Source: Odontocerum albicorne
Lineage: Eukaryota; Arthropoda; Insecta; Trichoptera; Odontoceridae
DNA length: 64,000 nt
Assembly: GCA_949825065.1 (NCBI GenBank)
Contig: OX463839.1
Coordinates: 26,769,734 to 26,833,733 of the forward strand
Direction of reading: 5' to 3'
Made by a program: the position numbers and the translations under genes. Positions 1-10,291 of the stretch are shown here, piece after piece (positions within the stretch are counted from its first letter, which is position 1; every line of letters begins with the position of its first letter). Under the pieces are notes generated by a model. It ran no database searches, was not told the DNA's origin, and worked only from the letters and a program-made list of their open reading frames with translations.

Positions 1-480
1 GTGATGGTGTGTTTTTATGTATGTTAAAATATTTAGGTCCTTCCATATTCACTGTAGTCCACGATAAACGCTTATTCTGATAATTGAAATTTTGGTATAA
101 TTGACAGCTTAAACTTTTTTTTATTGTATATAAGTGCTAAAACATTCATAATATTTAAGAGCTGTATCTTTCAAACACATCTTCACTTCAGAATAAGACC
201 CGATTTCATAGCTCGACCTAAATACTTATTTTTATCCTTAAAATCCTGAGTATTCAGAAACCTTATACGCTTCTAACTTTAAAGTGAAGGAATGAAATGA
301 CGTGACTCCGATATTTGAGGAAGCTACGACAAATTTGTACGAAATTTGACTTTAAATATTAATTTATTCTTTAAAAAATATATTTAAAGAATTTTCAGAA
401 AAAAATATGTTTCAAACTGTAAAATAGCATTTTTTAACCAATCAAAAATTGACCAAAGACAGCAGATATTGTTCATATTA
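1..480. other. AT-rich DNA, no feature recognised
   Basis: No reading frame, repeat unit or RNA gene that I can support. The composition is strongly A+T rich with homopolymer runs, as in the rest of the anonymous DNA in this window. Confidence 0.5.
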
Positions 481-489
481 TGTAGCTCA

Positions 490-760
490 TAAGCAGTTAC
501 TTAACCTGTGTACCTGCTAGGGCCAACTCTGAGCATTGGGCATTTATTTTCAACATAATGCAGTCTGATTCCGGTTCACAAACCCAGATACGCCGGTGGC
601 TAGCTCCGAACAGCAGGCCTCTGTGATGTAAGCCTCTGCGCGCTGTGCACCGCCAGCTCTGGTGCCGGCCATTAGCATGCCTGACCTTGCAGCTTGACAT
701 AAGTGCAACGGAATATCGACTGTCTGGCCCATGCAACCGGACCTACTTAACCAAAATCAT
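490..760. other. GC-rich island of unknown origin
   Basis: A sharp rise in G+C (near or above half) inside AT-rich flanks. Short overlapping frames are open on both strands, but none matches a family I know. On the minus strand an AATAAA lies near 550. It could be a fragment of an LTR, an old exon or a transposon untranslated region; the sequence does not decide. Confidence 0.3.
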
Positions 761-899
761 GTTCAATATTCGTAACACGTTTTTACAGACTCGAACGCAC
801 GACAAGATGTCGGGATCATCTCAACAATTTATATTTTATCACTTTGCATGTTAATAAGAAATGTAATTATTTAGGATGAATGTGAGCTAAAATTAATTA

Positions 900-1205
900 G
901 TATGTTAAACAGGGTGAAAAGAGCACGTCGAAGTGGTTTGGACATATTAAACGGATGGGCGACGAAAGACTGACTAAACAAATTTATAATGCAAGCATGA
1001 GTGGGAGTCGTGGTACAGAACGACCGAAAAAAGTATGGTTGAAGTGAATGAAACTTTGAAAGAAGAAAAAGCAAGGAGTAAAAGAAACGGAAGGAGATGT
1101 ATGATAACATGTAAGGGTGTAGAGGTCTAGGAAGCATGTATTGAAAGTAAAGTTTGGTGCTCTATCATATCTGCCTACTCCAACAAAAAAAATGGCGTGA
1201 TGGTT
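900..1205 (+). pseudogene. LINE-A fragment: C-terminus and 3' end of a non-LTR retrotransposon
   Basis: Translation of the plus strand gives, across frameshifts and stops, a segment like WFGHIKRMGDERLTKQIY followed by a basic stretch and a tryptophan-containing block. This is the pattern at the C-terminal end of many insect non-LTR reverse transcriptases. The copy ends near an ATGGCGTGAT motif shared with three similar plus- or minus-strand copies at 5670-6110, 7770-8190 (weaker) and 45773-46075, so this is a 5'-truncated LINE 3' end. It is non-functional. Confidence 0.6.
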
Positions 1206-1335
1206 TCTATGCATGTATCATACATGTTAACAAACGTTGCCGTAGATTAAGTCTGTTCGATCATGAAAACCTCACGCTAAGATTACGTTACTGCAAGCTG
1301 AAGTATCGTATAAGAGTATAGATATGAAAATAATA

Positions 1336-2119
1336 TTGGGTGTTAACATAAGTTGTGTTCGTTTTTTTCCAATTTAGAAATGAATACCAAAAGTAAATCA
1401 AAATGGTAAAGGTTATACGTCATTCAAAAGAATTTTCTGCTCTACAAGATATTGTGTTTGCTTTTACGTTACATATATTATTTTATTTGATTACAACCCT
1501 TCAAAATGGAATGTCAAGTAGACGAAAGTGAGCATTTTCGACACCTTCAACGTTCGACTATTGATTTTTGTTGTTCAAAACGTGGAACCCAAGCGCCGAA
1601 CTTCTGGACTTTTCCCATTGATTTAAGATGGCGGTATACAGTCATGTGACTTCAATTCATCTGCTCAGCCAATTCTACGGTTGTTTGAAGGAGATCTTCA
1701 CGAATAATATGGTTTGAGCGGTCCTCACCGAAGTCCACTGGTCGTCCGGAACGCTCCATGTCTTTCAGGTCGAAATTACCGTCTTTGAAACGCAAAAACA
1801 ATCGACGAGCTGTCCTTTCATTCATAGCATCTTCACCGTACACTTCGCAAATATCGCGAGCAGCTTTGGCAGCTTTATTCCCACGATTGAACGCGAACAG
1901 AAGGAGGTGTCGAAAATGCTCACTTTCGTCTACTTGACATTCCATTTTGAAGGCTTGTAATAAAATAAAATAATATATGTAACGTAAAAGCAAACACAAT
2001 ATCTTGAAGAGCAGAAAATTTTCTTTCAAATGACGTATAACCTTTACCATTTTATTTTTACTTTTGGTGCTCATTTATAAATTTGAAAAAAAACGGACAC
2101 AACTTATGTTAACACCTAA
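1336..2119. mobile_element. Foldback mariner derivative (both ends are the 5' end)
   Basis: Both termini read inward as the same sequence, TTAGGTGTTAACATAAGTTG (left copy one base different), each flanked by the TA target dinucleotide (1334-1335 and 2120-2121). About 205 bp of the left arm (1336-1543), covering the 5' untranslated region and the first codons of transposase, is repeated inverted at 1913-2119. The unique middle encodes the N-terminal part of mariner transposase on the minus strand. The catalytic half and the normal 3' end are missing, so the element cannot encode active transposase, but its ends could still be recognised by an active relative. A related element lies at 21371-22445. 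Confidence 0.8.
1652..1945 (-). pseudogene. Mariner transposase, N-terminal DNA-binding fragment
   Basis: Ninety-seven codons beginning MECQVDESEHFRHLLLFAF. They contain the paired helix-turn-helix region of mariner transposases, with NKAAKAARDICEVYGEDA, then RTARRLFLRFKDGNFDLKD and the linker motif SGRPVDF, ending LAEQMN before a TGA. Translation resumes in frame beyond the stop (SHMTVYRHLKS), which is typical downstream mariner sequence, so the TGA is a nonsense change inside the domain. The DDE catalytic domain is absent. I chose the start at 1945 because MECQ is the start in the related copy at 21499; an upstream ATG in frame covers only transposon leader. Family assignment is secure; function is lost. 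Confidence 0.8.
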
Positions 2120-2144
2120 TATATATTTATTTGTGTGGTATTGC

Positions 2145-2400
2145 TTGACATATCCGTAGAAACGGACATGTTGAAGAGCGTGGTCGAGTGACGACACTTT
2201 TTCGCCTCCTATGAATACGAGTAGAACCTTTGGGTTTAGAACCATCAAAATAGGCACGTAATTCACTTTTTATTTGTGTATTGGTAACACTATATGCATG
2301 CATAGAGGCAACAATAATCTTGTTGTCAAAACTTGAACCAGACTAATTCCCTTTTTTGATAAAATCGAGAAAGCGTCTAGCTAGACCACAGAGATTGTCG
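2145..2400 (-). repeat. SINE-B copy, decayed
   Basis: Shares blocks with 18240-18572 and 27395-27640, including GAGCGTGGTCGAG and CTTTGGGTTTAGAACCA, in the same order. A degraded tRNA-like head (complement of a CTAGTTGG-type A box) appears near 2370-2400. The foldback mariner sits about 25 bp from its edge. Confidence 0.5.
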
Positions 2401-2507
2401 GTGGTCGTGGTTGAACGATTAGCATTCATGTTATTGAAAGCAGACGCTCGAGGATCGATTCCAGACTGGTTCGAGTCTTAGAGCTAAATTCTCAAAAAGT
2501 TATTAAG

Positions 2508-2690
2508 CCATGAAACCTAGCGACCTAGTTGGTAAGACACCACTTTTAACTCAGGAGTTGCGGGTTTCATTCCCGTTAGTACCCACATAATTAAAAACAA
2601 GTTTTGCAGTCTAGTTTTTACTTAAGGTTTGTAGAAAGAAGTTTCTACGTGTACTGTGTATAATGAAAGGGTAATACAATACAACAATAA
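2508..2690 (+). repeat. SINE-A copy (tRNA-derived)
   Basis: The head carries a polymerase III A-box-like CCTAGTTGGTAAGAC near 2525 and a B-box-like GGGTTTCATTCCCG near 2570, spaced as in a tRNA. The body continues with the family sequence ending GTATAATGAAAGGGTAATAC. The same order occurs at 54507-54722. Confidence 0.7.
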
Positions 2691-2744
2691 AAAACATAAA
2701 ATTGTTAAACGAAAGGCTGCAGCAGAAGAGATCTGCCCATCGAA

Positions 2745-2900
2745 TTAGATCTTTCATCTCCTTGTCGTTGAAACTTTGGGTTTGATCTGTAAAGACAATA
2801 TTTGCTAGAATTCAACAGCTTGCACACGATAAATCAAAAGACGCATGGTGCCTTCCACTCATAGAGTGGCTGACAGTCATACGCGATCACGATCACGCAT
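2745..2900. repeat. Dispersed repeat R2, copy 1
   Basis: Matches 57590-57720 over blocks such as AACTTTGGGTTTGAT, CAACAGCTTG and CGATCACGA, in the same order and orientation. Its class is unknown. Confidence 0.5.
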
Positions 2901-4195
2901 TTTATATCATCATTCATCTCGACGCTCGTAAAAGGACTATTGATCTACAAAAACATTTTAGATTATTAACTAGTCTTTTTTATACACAGAATTGCAATTA
3001 GGTTTCGGTAAAGACAAATATTTTTTTAGTCTTTTAATCATCATATAAATTTATTTCTTTGTGTATTCGGAAACAATCGGGAGCAGATAATTTCCAGGGA
3101 AACCGCAGAAACGTATTACCAAAATTGACTTCTGTCCGTTGCGGTAGCTCTGCTTTCTTATTCCGACTTGCCGATGCCTATTATGGGTGAGAAAAACCTG
3201 TCTACCTGCCACAATAGCAATAAACAAAGCCAGCTCTTGTTTTCCAATGTCCAATGACACGGCCGCAGTACCACTATTGAAAAATAATACAGCTGAAGAA
3301 GGCCGTCAACGAAGAATTTATATTGAATAAAAATAATATTGTCGAGCATGAATGGAAATCCTATTTTGGAAAAAAGTACTAAAAAAGACGAGAGTTTTAT
3401 GTTTGAAGGATAGATTATCCATGTGTTTTTTTTTTATGTTAAGGATAGATTTAAGTATTATAGAACTGAAAATATAAGTGGTTGAATGTAAAGGGTAGAT
3501 GTAAATTAATAAGTTTGTAATTATTTTTTAAAATAAATACGAGTATAATACATAAACATACAAACATATTTATCTCATTATTGATTTCAAATTTATGTTT
3601 TGACATGTATTACCAATAACTTGTTGGTAATATATAATGAATTGGACATGTGACATGATTGATCGAGCTTGATAAAAGTATAAAAACGAAAATTAAAAAA
3701 TAAATAAAATAAGTTAGCAGAACTTAACGAAAACTGGGTACACTGACTCCTCCGTGTAAGTCTTTGTGTGTCACATAGTTTTTACTTTGAGTCACCTTCA
3801 ACAGTGCCTTGAAAGTTCAAGTAATGCGAATATTCTAATGGGTTATTTAAATACTCGTACTGGGCGCCTTAATTATATTTTATAAAATTATCATTTTATT
3901 TGCATTAATTATAGTATATAAAATATCATGTTTTTTTATGTGCATTTAATTAATTTGCATAGTGTTATATAAAATAGACTTTTCATCCTTCCTTGTCACT
4001 CTCTCTTGGCCGTGATTAATTTTTTTTTACTAATGAAAGCCTATCTGTCCTTTTCATCGAACGATTTCCATGCGGTAGGTAGTCCATCGCTATCATAATT
4101 CGATATACTCGTATATGTTATGTCAACCGCTTGAACACCTGTCTCAATGTACGAGTGCCTACACATTATCAAGTACTCTATAATTTTATTTAGAA
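2901..4195. other. AT-rich DNA with one unrecognised block (3050-3350)
   Basis: Mostly simple A+T rich sequence. At 3050-3350 the G+C rises and a 69-codon minus-strand frame is open, but I recognise no domain in it and two other frames are also largely open. 3860-3990 contains loosely repeated TTAATTATA/TATAAAAT words. No gene supported. Confidence 0.4.
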
Positions 4196-5653
4196 CTAGC
4201 TGTACCCGGCCACGCGTTGCTGTGGCTCAGTCTGGTTAAATGGAAAAGAAATAAAAGAGAAAGCACACGTTTCTACAATAATATGTTTAATTTCACAATG
4301 CTTGTGGGTATATAATATTTTTGACGTCTTCCAGCCACTCTCAGTCTGTCGCGTTCATTCTGTTGAGAACGAAGCAGTTCTGAAGCTGCAGAACGCGATC
4401 ACCGTGCTCGCAACCGTGCATCATCAAGTCTGGTTGCACGTCGATCTGCTGCTTCCTCGGTATTTTGATGAACTAAAGCATATCGATTGCACTAAAAAAG
4501 AAGAAAGAAAGTTATAACAAAAACATATAAAATTGTGAAACATTAAAAAAAGAACTGAATAATATTGTTAAGTTCGTAGATGTCTTTGTTCTTGGCGGCA
4601 AGAATAGTTCGTTCACTCAGCCAATCGTGATTCTTATAATTGATTTGAATATAGGGAAATACTTTTTCAACCAATTCTTATTTTGACGTCACTAAATTGC
4701 AGAAGTTATATATAGTCTTCCAACGTTAGTTATATTACCATCATTTACAACTGCATCTCGCAAATGAACGTATTCTTAAGAGCGAAGCTTGGTCCGATTC
4801 AAACGGATAAATAGCAAACGTTCTGTTTTCTATGACAGTTCACAAATTTGCCCCAATACAATCTTGTAACGACGTTCAGTAATTTTAATTATTTTATCAA
4901 CTTTAATATAGGCCTCGATTGTAATAAATAGCAAGTTATTTAGGTAAATACATCAAATAAAACTAATAATAATGACAAATTAATACATCTTGTTACAAAT
5001 TAGCAAAAATGGGCAGTTCGTTAAAATCAAATGTGACATTTGTTAAAAGTTAGTTGCATGAGACTTTTAATAATTCAAATGTATAAAACATACACAGATA
5101 CATACCACGAATTCAAATGAAAATCAATAATAACAAAAACCAGTTTAAAAAACCCGAATTGAAAGATCGCCATTTTTAAATGCGACGCATCATGATGTCG
5201 CAACAATGTGACAGATAAAAAGATTTTTCCACTTTTCCGACCAGATGGCGCTATTTTTCAAAAAACATATTTGAAAATTTTGTATTTATTATTTAAATTA
5301 ACATTTTTATTTATATAGATATTTAATATGTATTATTTAATATTTGCTATTTAATATTTATTATTTAATAATTATTATTTAATATTAATTCCGAAACGTC
5401 GAAAATGCAATGTGATATAACTGTCAGTAAGAATTGTTTAGTTCGCGTGTGTTGCTGAAGGGGACGCAAACCCTTATTTCGTATGTTTTATATACTTTTT
5501 TTTGTATATAACGGTATATAAAAAAAATATATAAACATTCTCGTATACGAATGCCAACTTTTGTCAAAATTTCAAAGCAAACGGTAGAAAACTTTCGGAG
5601 ATTAGATAACTATAATTAACGAACATTTACTATTTTATTTATATACGAGTAGA
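4196..5653 (-). mobile_element. Non-autonomous Helitron, copy 1
   Basis: Read on the minus strand it begins TCTACTCGTATATAAATAAA (5653), a Helitron-type 5' TC end, and finishes GGCCGGGTACAGCTAG (4196), a CTAG 3' end. Just upstream of the end GCCAC and GTGGC can form the usual subterminal hairpin. The bases outside are A and T, as expected for Helitron insertion. The plus-strand copy at 42026-43201 has the same ends and order. Inside are a run of TTAAATA-like repeats, a second copy of the 5' end motif (about 5303-5320), and a remnant of coding sequence near 4320-4500. No Rep or helicase domain remains. Confidence 0.8.
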
Positions 5654-5669
5654 TGTTAAAAAACGATGA

Positions 5670-6110
5670 AAGTAAGATAAGTAGTGTGCGGTACAACTGA
5701 GAGTGTTTCATAGAATTTGTGACAGTATGAGGATGTTAGGAAAGACTGTAAATTGAAAGATGCAGTGTTTAAAATGAAGAGATGAGCATTAAAATGGTTA
5801 GGCCACATGGAAAGAATGAATGATGGAAACATTACAAAAATAATCTATACTAGCTGTATAGAAGATACGAGAAATTCGGATAGTATATAATAAGATACGA
5901 TAAATTTGGATAGTTACTTGAATGCGTAGGAAAATATTTCATGGATAAATGAATAAAATTCTAAAATGTTAGTAGGACAGTATGATCTTGAAGAGTGTAT
6001 GGACGTAGCATAAGCTAAAAATGTATTTGAGAATATATTAGAACGGAAATCGGTGCTCACTGTCTACTCTCATAGGGATAGGGATAGGGATAGGGCGTGA
6101 TTATGATGAT
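5670..6110 (+). pseudogene. LINE-A fragment
   Basis: Plus-strand translation gives LKWLGHMERMNDGNITKIIY, the non-LTR reverse transcriptase C-terminal pattern, followed by stops. It ends with a short GGGATA triplet repeat and GGCGTGATTATGATGATG, the 3' end shared by this family. Closely related to the minus-strand copy at 26195-26468 (both have AATAATCTATACTAG and TAGAAGATACGA). Confidence 0.65.
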
Positions 6111-7375
6111 GATATTATTTGGAAGTACTACAGGAACTCAAAAGGAAACCCCAGAAGTTAAATAATCAATGTGTAAACATTTGAGACCATCACAAGAATA
6201 AGAATGAATTATAACAGCCCAGATCACGCAAATACAAAATGGGTGAATTAAATGTGTTGATTTTAAACATATAAGAATAATGAGAAAAACTGTACATGAA
6301 ATTATAAAAGCCCATTAAAATTAGGTTTATATCCCTTTTTATAGAACGTTTTTTCGAATTCTTTAAAAGGATTATGAATGTTATAGTATTTTTATTCAAT
6401 ATGGGTAATCCACCCATAAAAGCATATTTGTATCACCACTTTTAAAGCCAAAATTAAAAAATAAGAGTCAATATATTTAATGAAATAAAAAAATACAATT
6501 TTTAGACGATTCAAAGATTTAGCTGATTAAACTTGAAAAAAAATTACAGTCGATTTATTAGTGGAAAAGTTTTTAGTAAAAGTGATACACGCAGCATTCA
6601 TTGAATGTGACAAAAATATGGCATTTAATAAATTAAATCTGTCACGTAAAGGACAATAGAAAATCACATGATCAATAATCCCATCATCGAATAACAGGGA
6701 ACTCACGCGAAACTCTAACGTTAATAAAGTTCCACTCATCTGCTTAACGTTAATAAAGACTGAAATATAGTAACGGTAATATCAGTTAAGAAATGGAACA
6801 CATACAGTATTAGAATTTCATTAACTATCTTTCTCGATGAGAATGAGAATGAGAATATACCATGTAAAATACTTAACATATTATAACATGCTTGCTGTTG
6901 TGGATCAAACTCAGTTTCTCCTTTAACCTGTTCTACGAGACAATCGATGAAATCGCATATCGCTCGATCATATTACTCATACTTAAGTTATTAACTTGAT
7001 TTCTTCTTATTGATGACTTATGTCTCGAGAATTTTCTAAAATTTCTCGAGCGCAATATGTTGTGTACGATATATAAAAAATAAAACTACTTCAATTTCAC
7101 CGGTTAAGATGCTTTGAAAATAATTAAATCTATGTGTTTTGAAACCTGAATAATTATTGTTTCATATTCTGATCTGTTATAAAGAAATGTAATGTTTTTT
7201 TTTGTATAAGCAGTGCTATTAAAAAATATTTATCAAATATGACAATACTTAGTGGGGCAAAAATGATAATACTTAGTACGTTAGTGCCCATCTTGACGTA
7301 TTGAAGTGAAGATGTCCAAGCTGTCCTCAGTATCTGTATAAAAAATGCGATTTTTTTTCGGAGTATGTACTGTAC
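6111..7375. other. AT-rich DNA, no gene
   Basis: Short open frames of 70-75 codons on the minus strand are low-complexity F/I/N/K-rich and have no recognisable domain. A (GAATGA)n-like run is at 6835-6855 and an imperfect CTCGAGA/TCTCGAG inverted repeat at about 7024-7050. Confidence 0.5.
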
Positions 7376-7660
7376 TTCCGATCTGGTGATGACAGAATCT
7401 TACGTATCCCAACGCATCACTCGGCTCGACTTAGGAACGATCTTCCTGTTTCATCCTGCACCCTTATCGATATTTAAGAATAAACTAAAGAAGCATAATT
7501 TATTTCAAATTATTCCTCGTTCTTAACTCTCACAAAATTTCTATCCTTATCCCTATTTTCGTTGAGATTTACATTTTATTTTTTGTTAATTTTCCAAAAT
7601 ATATAATACTCCTATATTTTTATACACGATGGATACCGATAATAATTATGAAACAAAAAA
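7376..7660 (+). pseudogene. LINE-C fragment (C-terminus and 3' end)
   Basis: Translates to the pattern ILRIPTHHSARLRNDLPVSS, then KNKLKKHNLF, with frameshifts. This is the extreme C-terminus of a non-LTR reverse transcriptase ('...ARLWN-LP...FK-LK...'). Its 3' tail includes ATGGATACCGATAATAATTA, shared with the minus-strand copy at 36065-36470, which confirms a common family. Confidence 0.65.
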
Positions 7661-7769
7661 TAGTTAGTTGAAAGAAATTGCTTAAAAGTAATAAATTCGC
7701 CAGGTGTATATATTAGCATAGAAATATCAAAAATATATTTTTTTAAATATAAAAGATTGGACTCGGCAA

Positions 7770-8190
7770 AAGAATGATAAAATTATGATTAGTGGGGTGG
7801 AGATGTTAAGAAAAATATGTGGAGTATCAATTTATAAAAGAAGGCGGAGTAAAAACATTACAAATGAATGCATGGATAAAATGGATGCTTTGATTAAGAT
7901 GAAAAAGGAGCGTTAAGATGATTTGGACATGTGAAAAGAATGAATGGCGAAATAATGCCTAAGCGAGTATACAAGTCAGAAGTGTAAGGTGTGCAAGGAA
8001 AAACTAGACAGAAAAAAAGATCGTGACTGGGTCAAGTGGATCATATTTTGAAGAAAGTGAGAATATGAATACTAAAAATAGTGTACGATGAAATGTATGA
8101 ATGTGGAGAAGGCGAACGTTGTACGCTTGAATAGAAAAGTATGGGTATGTTCTCACTGCCTATCCACTATTAAATTACCTGAAATATATG
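7770..8190 (+). pseudogene. LINE-A-like fragment
   Basis: Translation gives EMLRKICGVSIYKRRR, then KKERLRWFGHVKRMNGEIM, a classic non-LTR C-terminal order, followed by frame breaks and a basic stretch. It extends about 100 bp further 5' than the copy at 900-1205. It ends in the TCTCACTGCCTATCC sequence found near the 3' ends of other LINE-A copies. Confidence 0.6.
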
Positions 8191-8591
8191 TAGTAAAATA
8201 AAAATATTGCATTAAAAAGTCAATTAGACAAGATCTAACATACATATGCCATACAGGTACAGTTCTAGGATGTTTTGTATGAACAACTTTCGATAGTTAA
8301 GAATATGAAAAAAAAAGTTTGTTTTTTTAATAATTTTTCAACGTACCCAGAAATGAATGAATCACATTACCCATACCATACCATACCAATTAAGATACAT
8401 ACCATATATGTACATACATATGGTTTGTACTAAATCTCTGTTCTTCATTTGTTTTATATTCCAAGAAATTTTGTGTGAACAAGGTCAAGTCATTTGTGTT
8501 GAGGCAAAAGTTGATACTTGATTTTTCTTGCGAATCGGAAAAAATCCTACTTTAAAAAGAAAACGAAAGATTTCGAATAAAATCTACCAAC

Positions 8592-8717
8592 ATGACGGCG
8601 GTAAGATCTGTCCAACTATTTTGTAAATTATTATTACAAACAATTACATATAATTTAACTATGTTTAAGGAGGTGATTGATCAGTGTGAATGTTTCTCTC
8701 GAGTGTTTCAGTATTGA
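8592..8717 (+). other. Short ORF or possible 5' exon (weak)
   Basis: An ATG in good insect context (CCAACATG) opens 41 codons starting MTAVRSVQLF. Alternatively, three codons in, GCG|GTAAGA at 8600/8601 fits a splice donor, so this could be the end of a first exon. There is no homology or partner exon I can point to, so either reading is speculative. Confidence 0.12.
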
Positions 8718-8757
8718 TGACAAATATAAATGTTTCAGTATTGAAAAAAAAATCTGA

Positions 8758-9042
8758 TTAACTCGTTCAATGCTGACACGCCTGGCGTGTCCATGTGAAC
8801 ATCTGCTTCATGCTCAGAACACGCGCGGCGTGTCCATGCCTAAATATTGTTAGTGAATTACATCAGCATACAATATTCGTTCATTACTTCGAAAGAGTCC
8901 ATCGCATTCGGAAGTTTTCATAAATGTAGAATTTATTTTACTTCCGTGAATATTTCACGGGTTGAAACTAGTTTTTATTAATCAAATATATTGAGCACCG
9001 ATCTGGTTGTCATGCATTTTGTATCAGCAGTGAAAGAGTTAA
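8758..9042. mobile_element. piggyBac-type MITE
   Basis: Flanked on both sides by TTAA (8758-8761 and 9039-9042), the piggyBac target. The inward termini are inverted repeats: CTCGTTCAATGCTGACAC on the left and, reversed from the right, CTCTTTCACTGCTGATAC. No coding capacity. The left part holds two GC-rich palindromic subrepeats around ACACGCCTGGCGTGTCC and ACACGCGCGGCGTGTCC, unlike the AT-rich surroundings. Confidence 0.75.
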
Positions 9043-9229
9043 GGAAAAAAACCTTTCCACAGGACTTGCCTAGGAATGTGATTCTCTATTTCCACAAATA
9101 TAGGTTTTATTATGTATTGGTATTTATTTCGTACTTTTACGGTGCGTCTTTCCCTTAAAACAATCTAAATTGTAAATGTTGTATTTTGGATAGTAAATTT
9201 TAAAACCTTCAGGTTTAGAACCTCTGGAG

Positions 9230-10291
9230 CAGTGATTCTTAACCGGGGTGCCAGCGCCCCTTTGTGGGCGTTTTAGAGGTCTGGCGGGGCGTTTACAAAT
9301 TTTTAGCATTTAGGGGGCGCTGCAGGAGTTCGAGTGGGCGTTGTGTCGATATAGAAAAATAAGGTATGCTCAATTAGTGCGTGCACTGCACACATCATCA
9401 CTGTAAATAATTGCGTGCAAACTTTATCAGTAAACTCAAATTATATAAAAAATAATCTTTGTCTGCAAGAATACCATCAGTTTCCTTCTTTACAACAATT
9501 AAAAGAAGATATAATCAAGGATTCTGATTTGGAAACATACTGTAGCCACATTGACGCCCTTATCTAATATATGATAATACGATTCAAAGACTTGAAGGAA
9601 CTTGTAACATAATAATACCAGCTTGGTTAATTCATCCATTTTTATCAGACGTAGAAAGTGTCAGTCAAAATTTGAAAGAGCAGTTTATTGAGCTACAAAA
9701 TGAATGTGAAGCCAAAATAATATTCAATCAATGTGATTATGATGCTTTTTGAGTTCGTTTTCGCCATCGATACCTTCTCTGTGGAAAGAAGTAAAATTAC
9801 CTATCATAGCATTTACTTTATCTTATTTAATAGAAAGGGGTTTTAGCGCAGTAATGCATATATTAAAAAAATCACGAAATCGATAACAAATAAGGCAAAG
9901 AGGAGATTTGAGATTGTATTTAACTAAACTTGAACCTAATATTACGAAATTGGCGCAATCACATGAGGCTCAAGGATCTCATTAACATTTTTTTATTTTT
10001 TAATAAAAATTTCATATTGAATTATTTACTTTTTTTATTGAAATAATATTATAATGTTGTATGTAATGTTAATATGACATAAAAGGCAATAAATACATAA
10101 AGTTTATAAAAATAATCACGTGTTTTATTTTTATTTCTCATATTTTTATTGCAGTAGGAAATCAATTGCATAAAATGCATACATAGAGAAAAATGTAAAT
10201 TTCGTTTTTTTTGTGTGTGGGAGGGGGGGGGACCTGGACAATTTTACTGTGGTAGAGGGGGCGGTTCTTTCAATACGGTTAAGAAACACTG
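9230..10291 (+). mobile_element. hAT-family DNA transposon, decayed
   Basis: Terminal inverted repeats CAGTGATTCTTAACCGGGG (left) and, reversed, CAGTGTTTCTTAACCGTAT (right) are typical of hAT elements. They are bordered by an 8-bp target duplication, CTCTGGAG (9222-9229) and CTCTAGAG (10292-10299), one mismatch apart. The interior encodes a broken hAT transposase C-terminus. At 1062 bp it is shorter than an autonomous hAT, so the N-terminal half has been lost. A run of nine G residues lies near 10223. Confidence 0.85.
9450..9984 (+). pseudogene. hAT transposase, C-terminal remnant with dimerisation region
   Basis: Across stops and frameshifts the plus strand reads EYHQFPSLQQLKEDI, then VESVSQNLKEQFIELQN, and finally LIERGFSAVMHILKKSRNR and RGDLRLYLTKLEPNITKL, ending before TAA at 9982. 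The last part matches the dimerisation segment at the end of hAT transposases related to the ZBED5/SCAND3-type proteins. At least four in-frame stops or shifts make it non-functional. The BED zinc finger and first catalytic regions are missing. Flanked by the element's own terminal repeats, so it belongs to that transposon rather than to a host gene. Confidence 0.75.

Noticed and set aside
4302..4517. 71-codon ORF inside the minus-strand Helitron (and its equivalent at 42894-43100)
   Set aside because: Antisense to the R/E-rich remnant; conserved only because the two Helitrons are copies of each other.
6062..6090. GGGATA repeated four times, telomere-like
   Set aside because: Too short, not the insect TTAGG unit, and it lies within the 3' end of a LINE-A copy.
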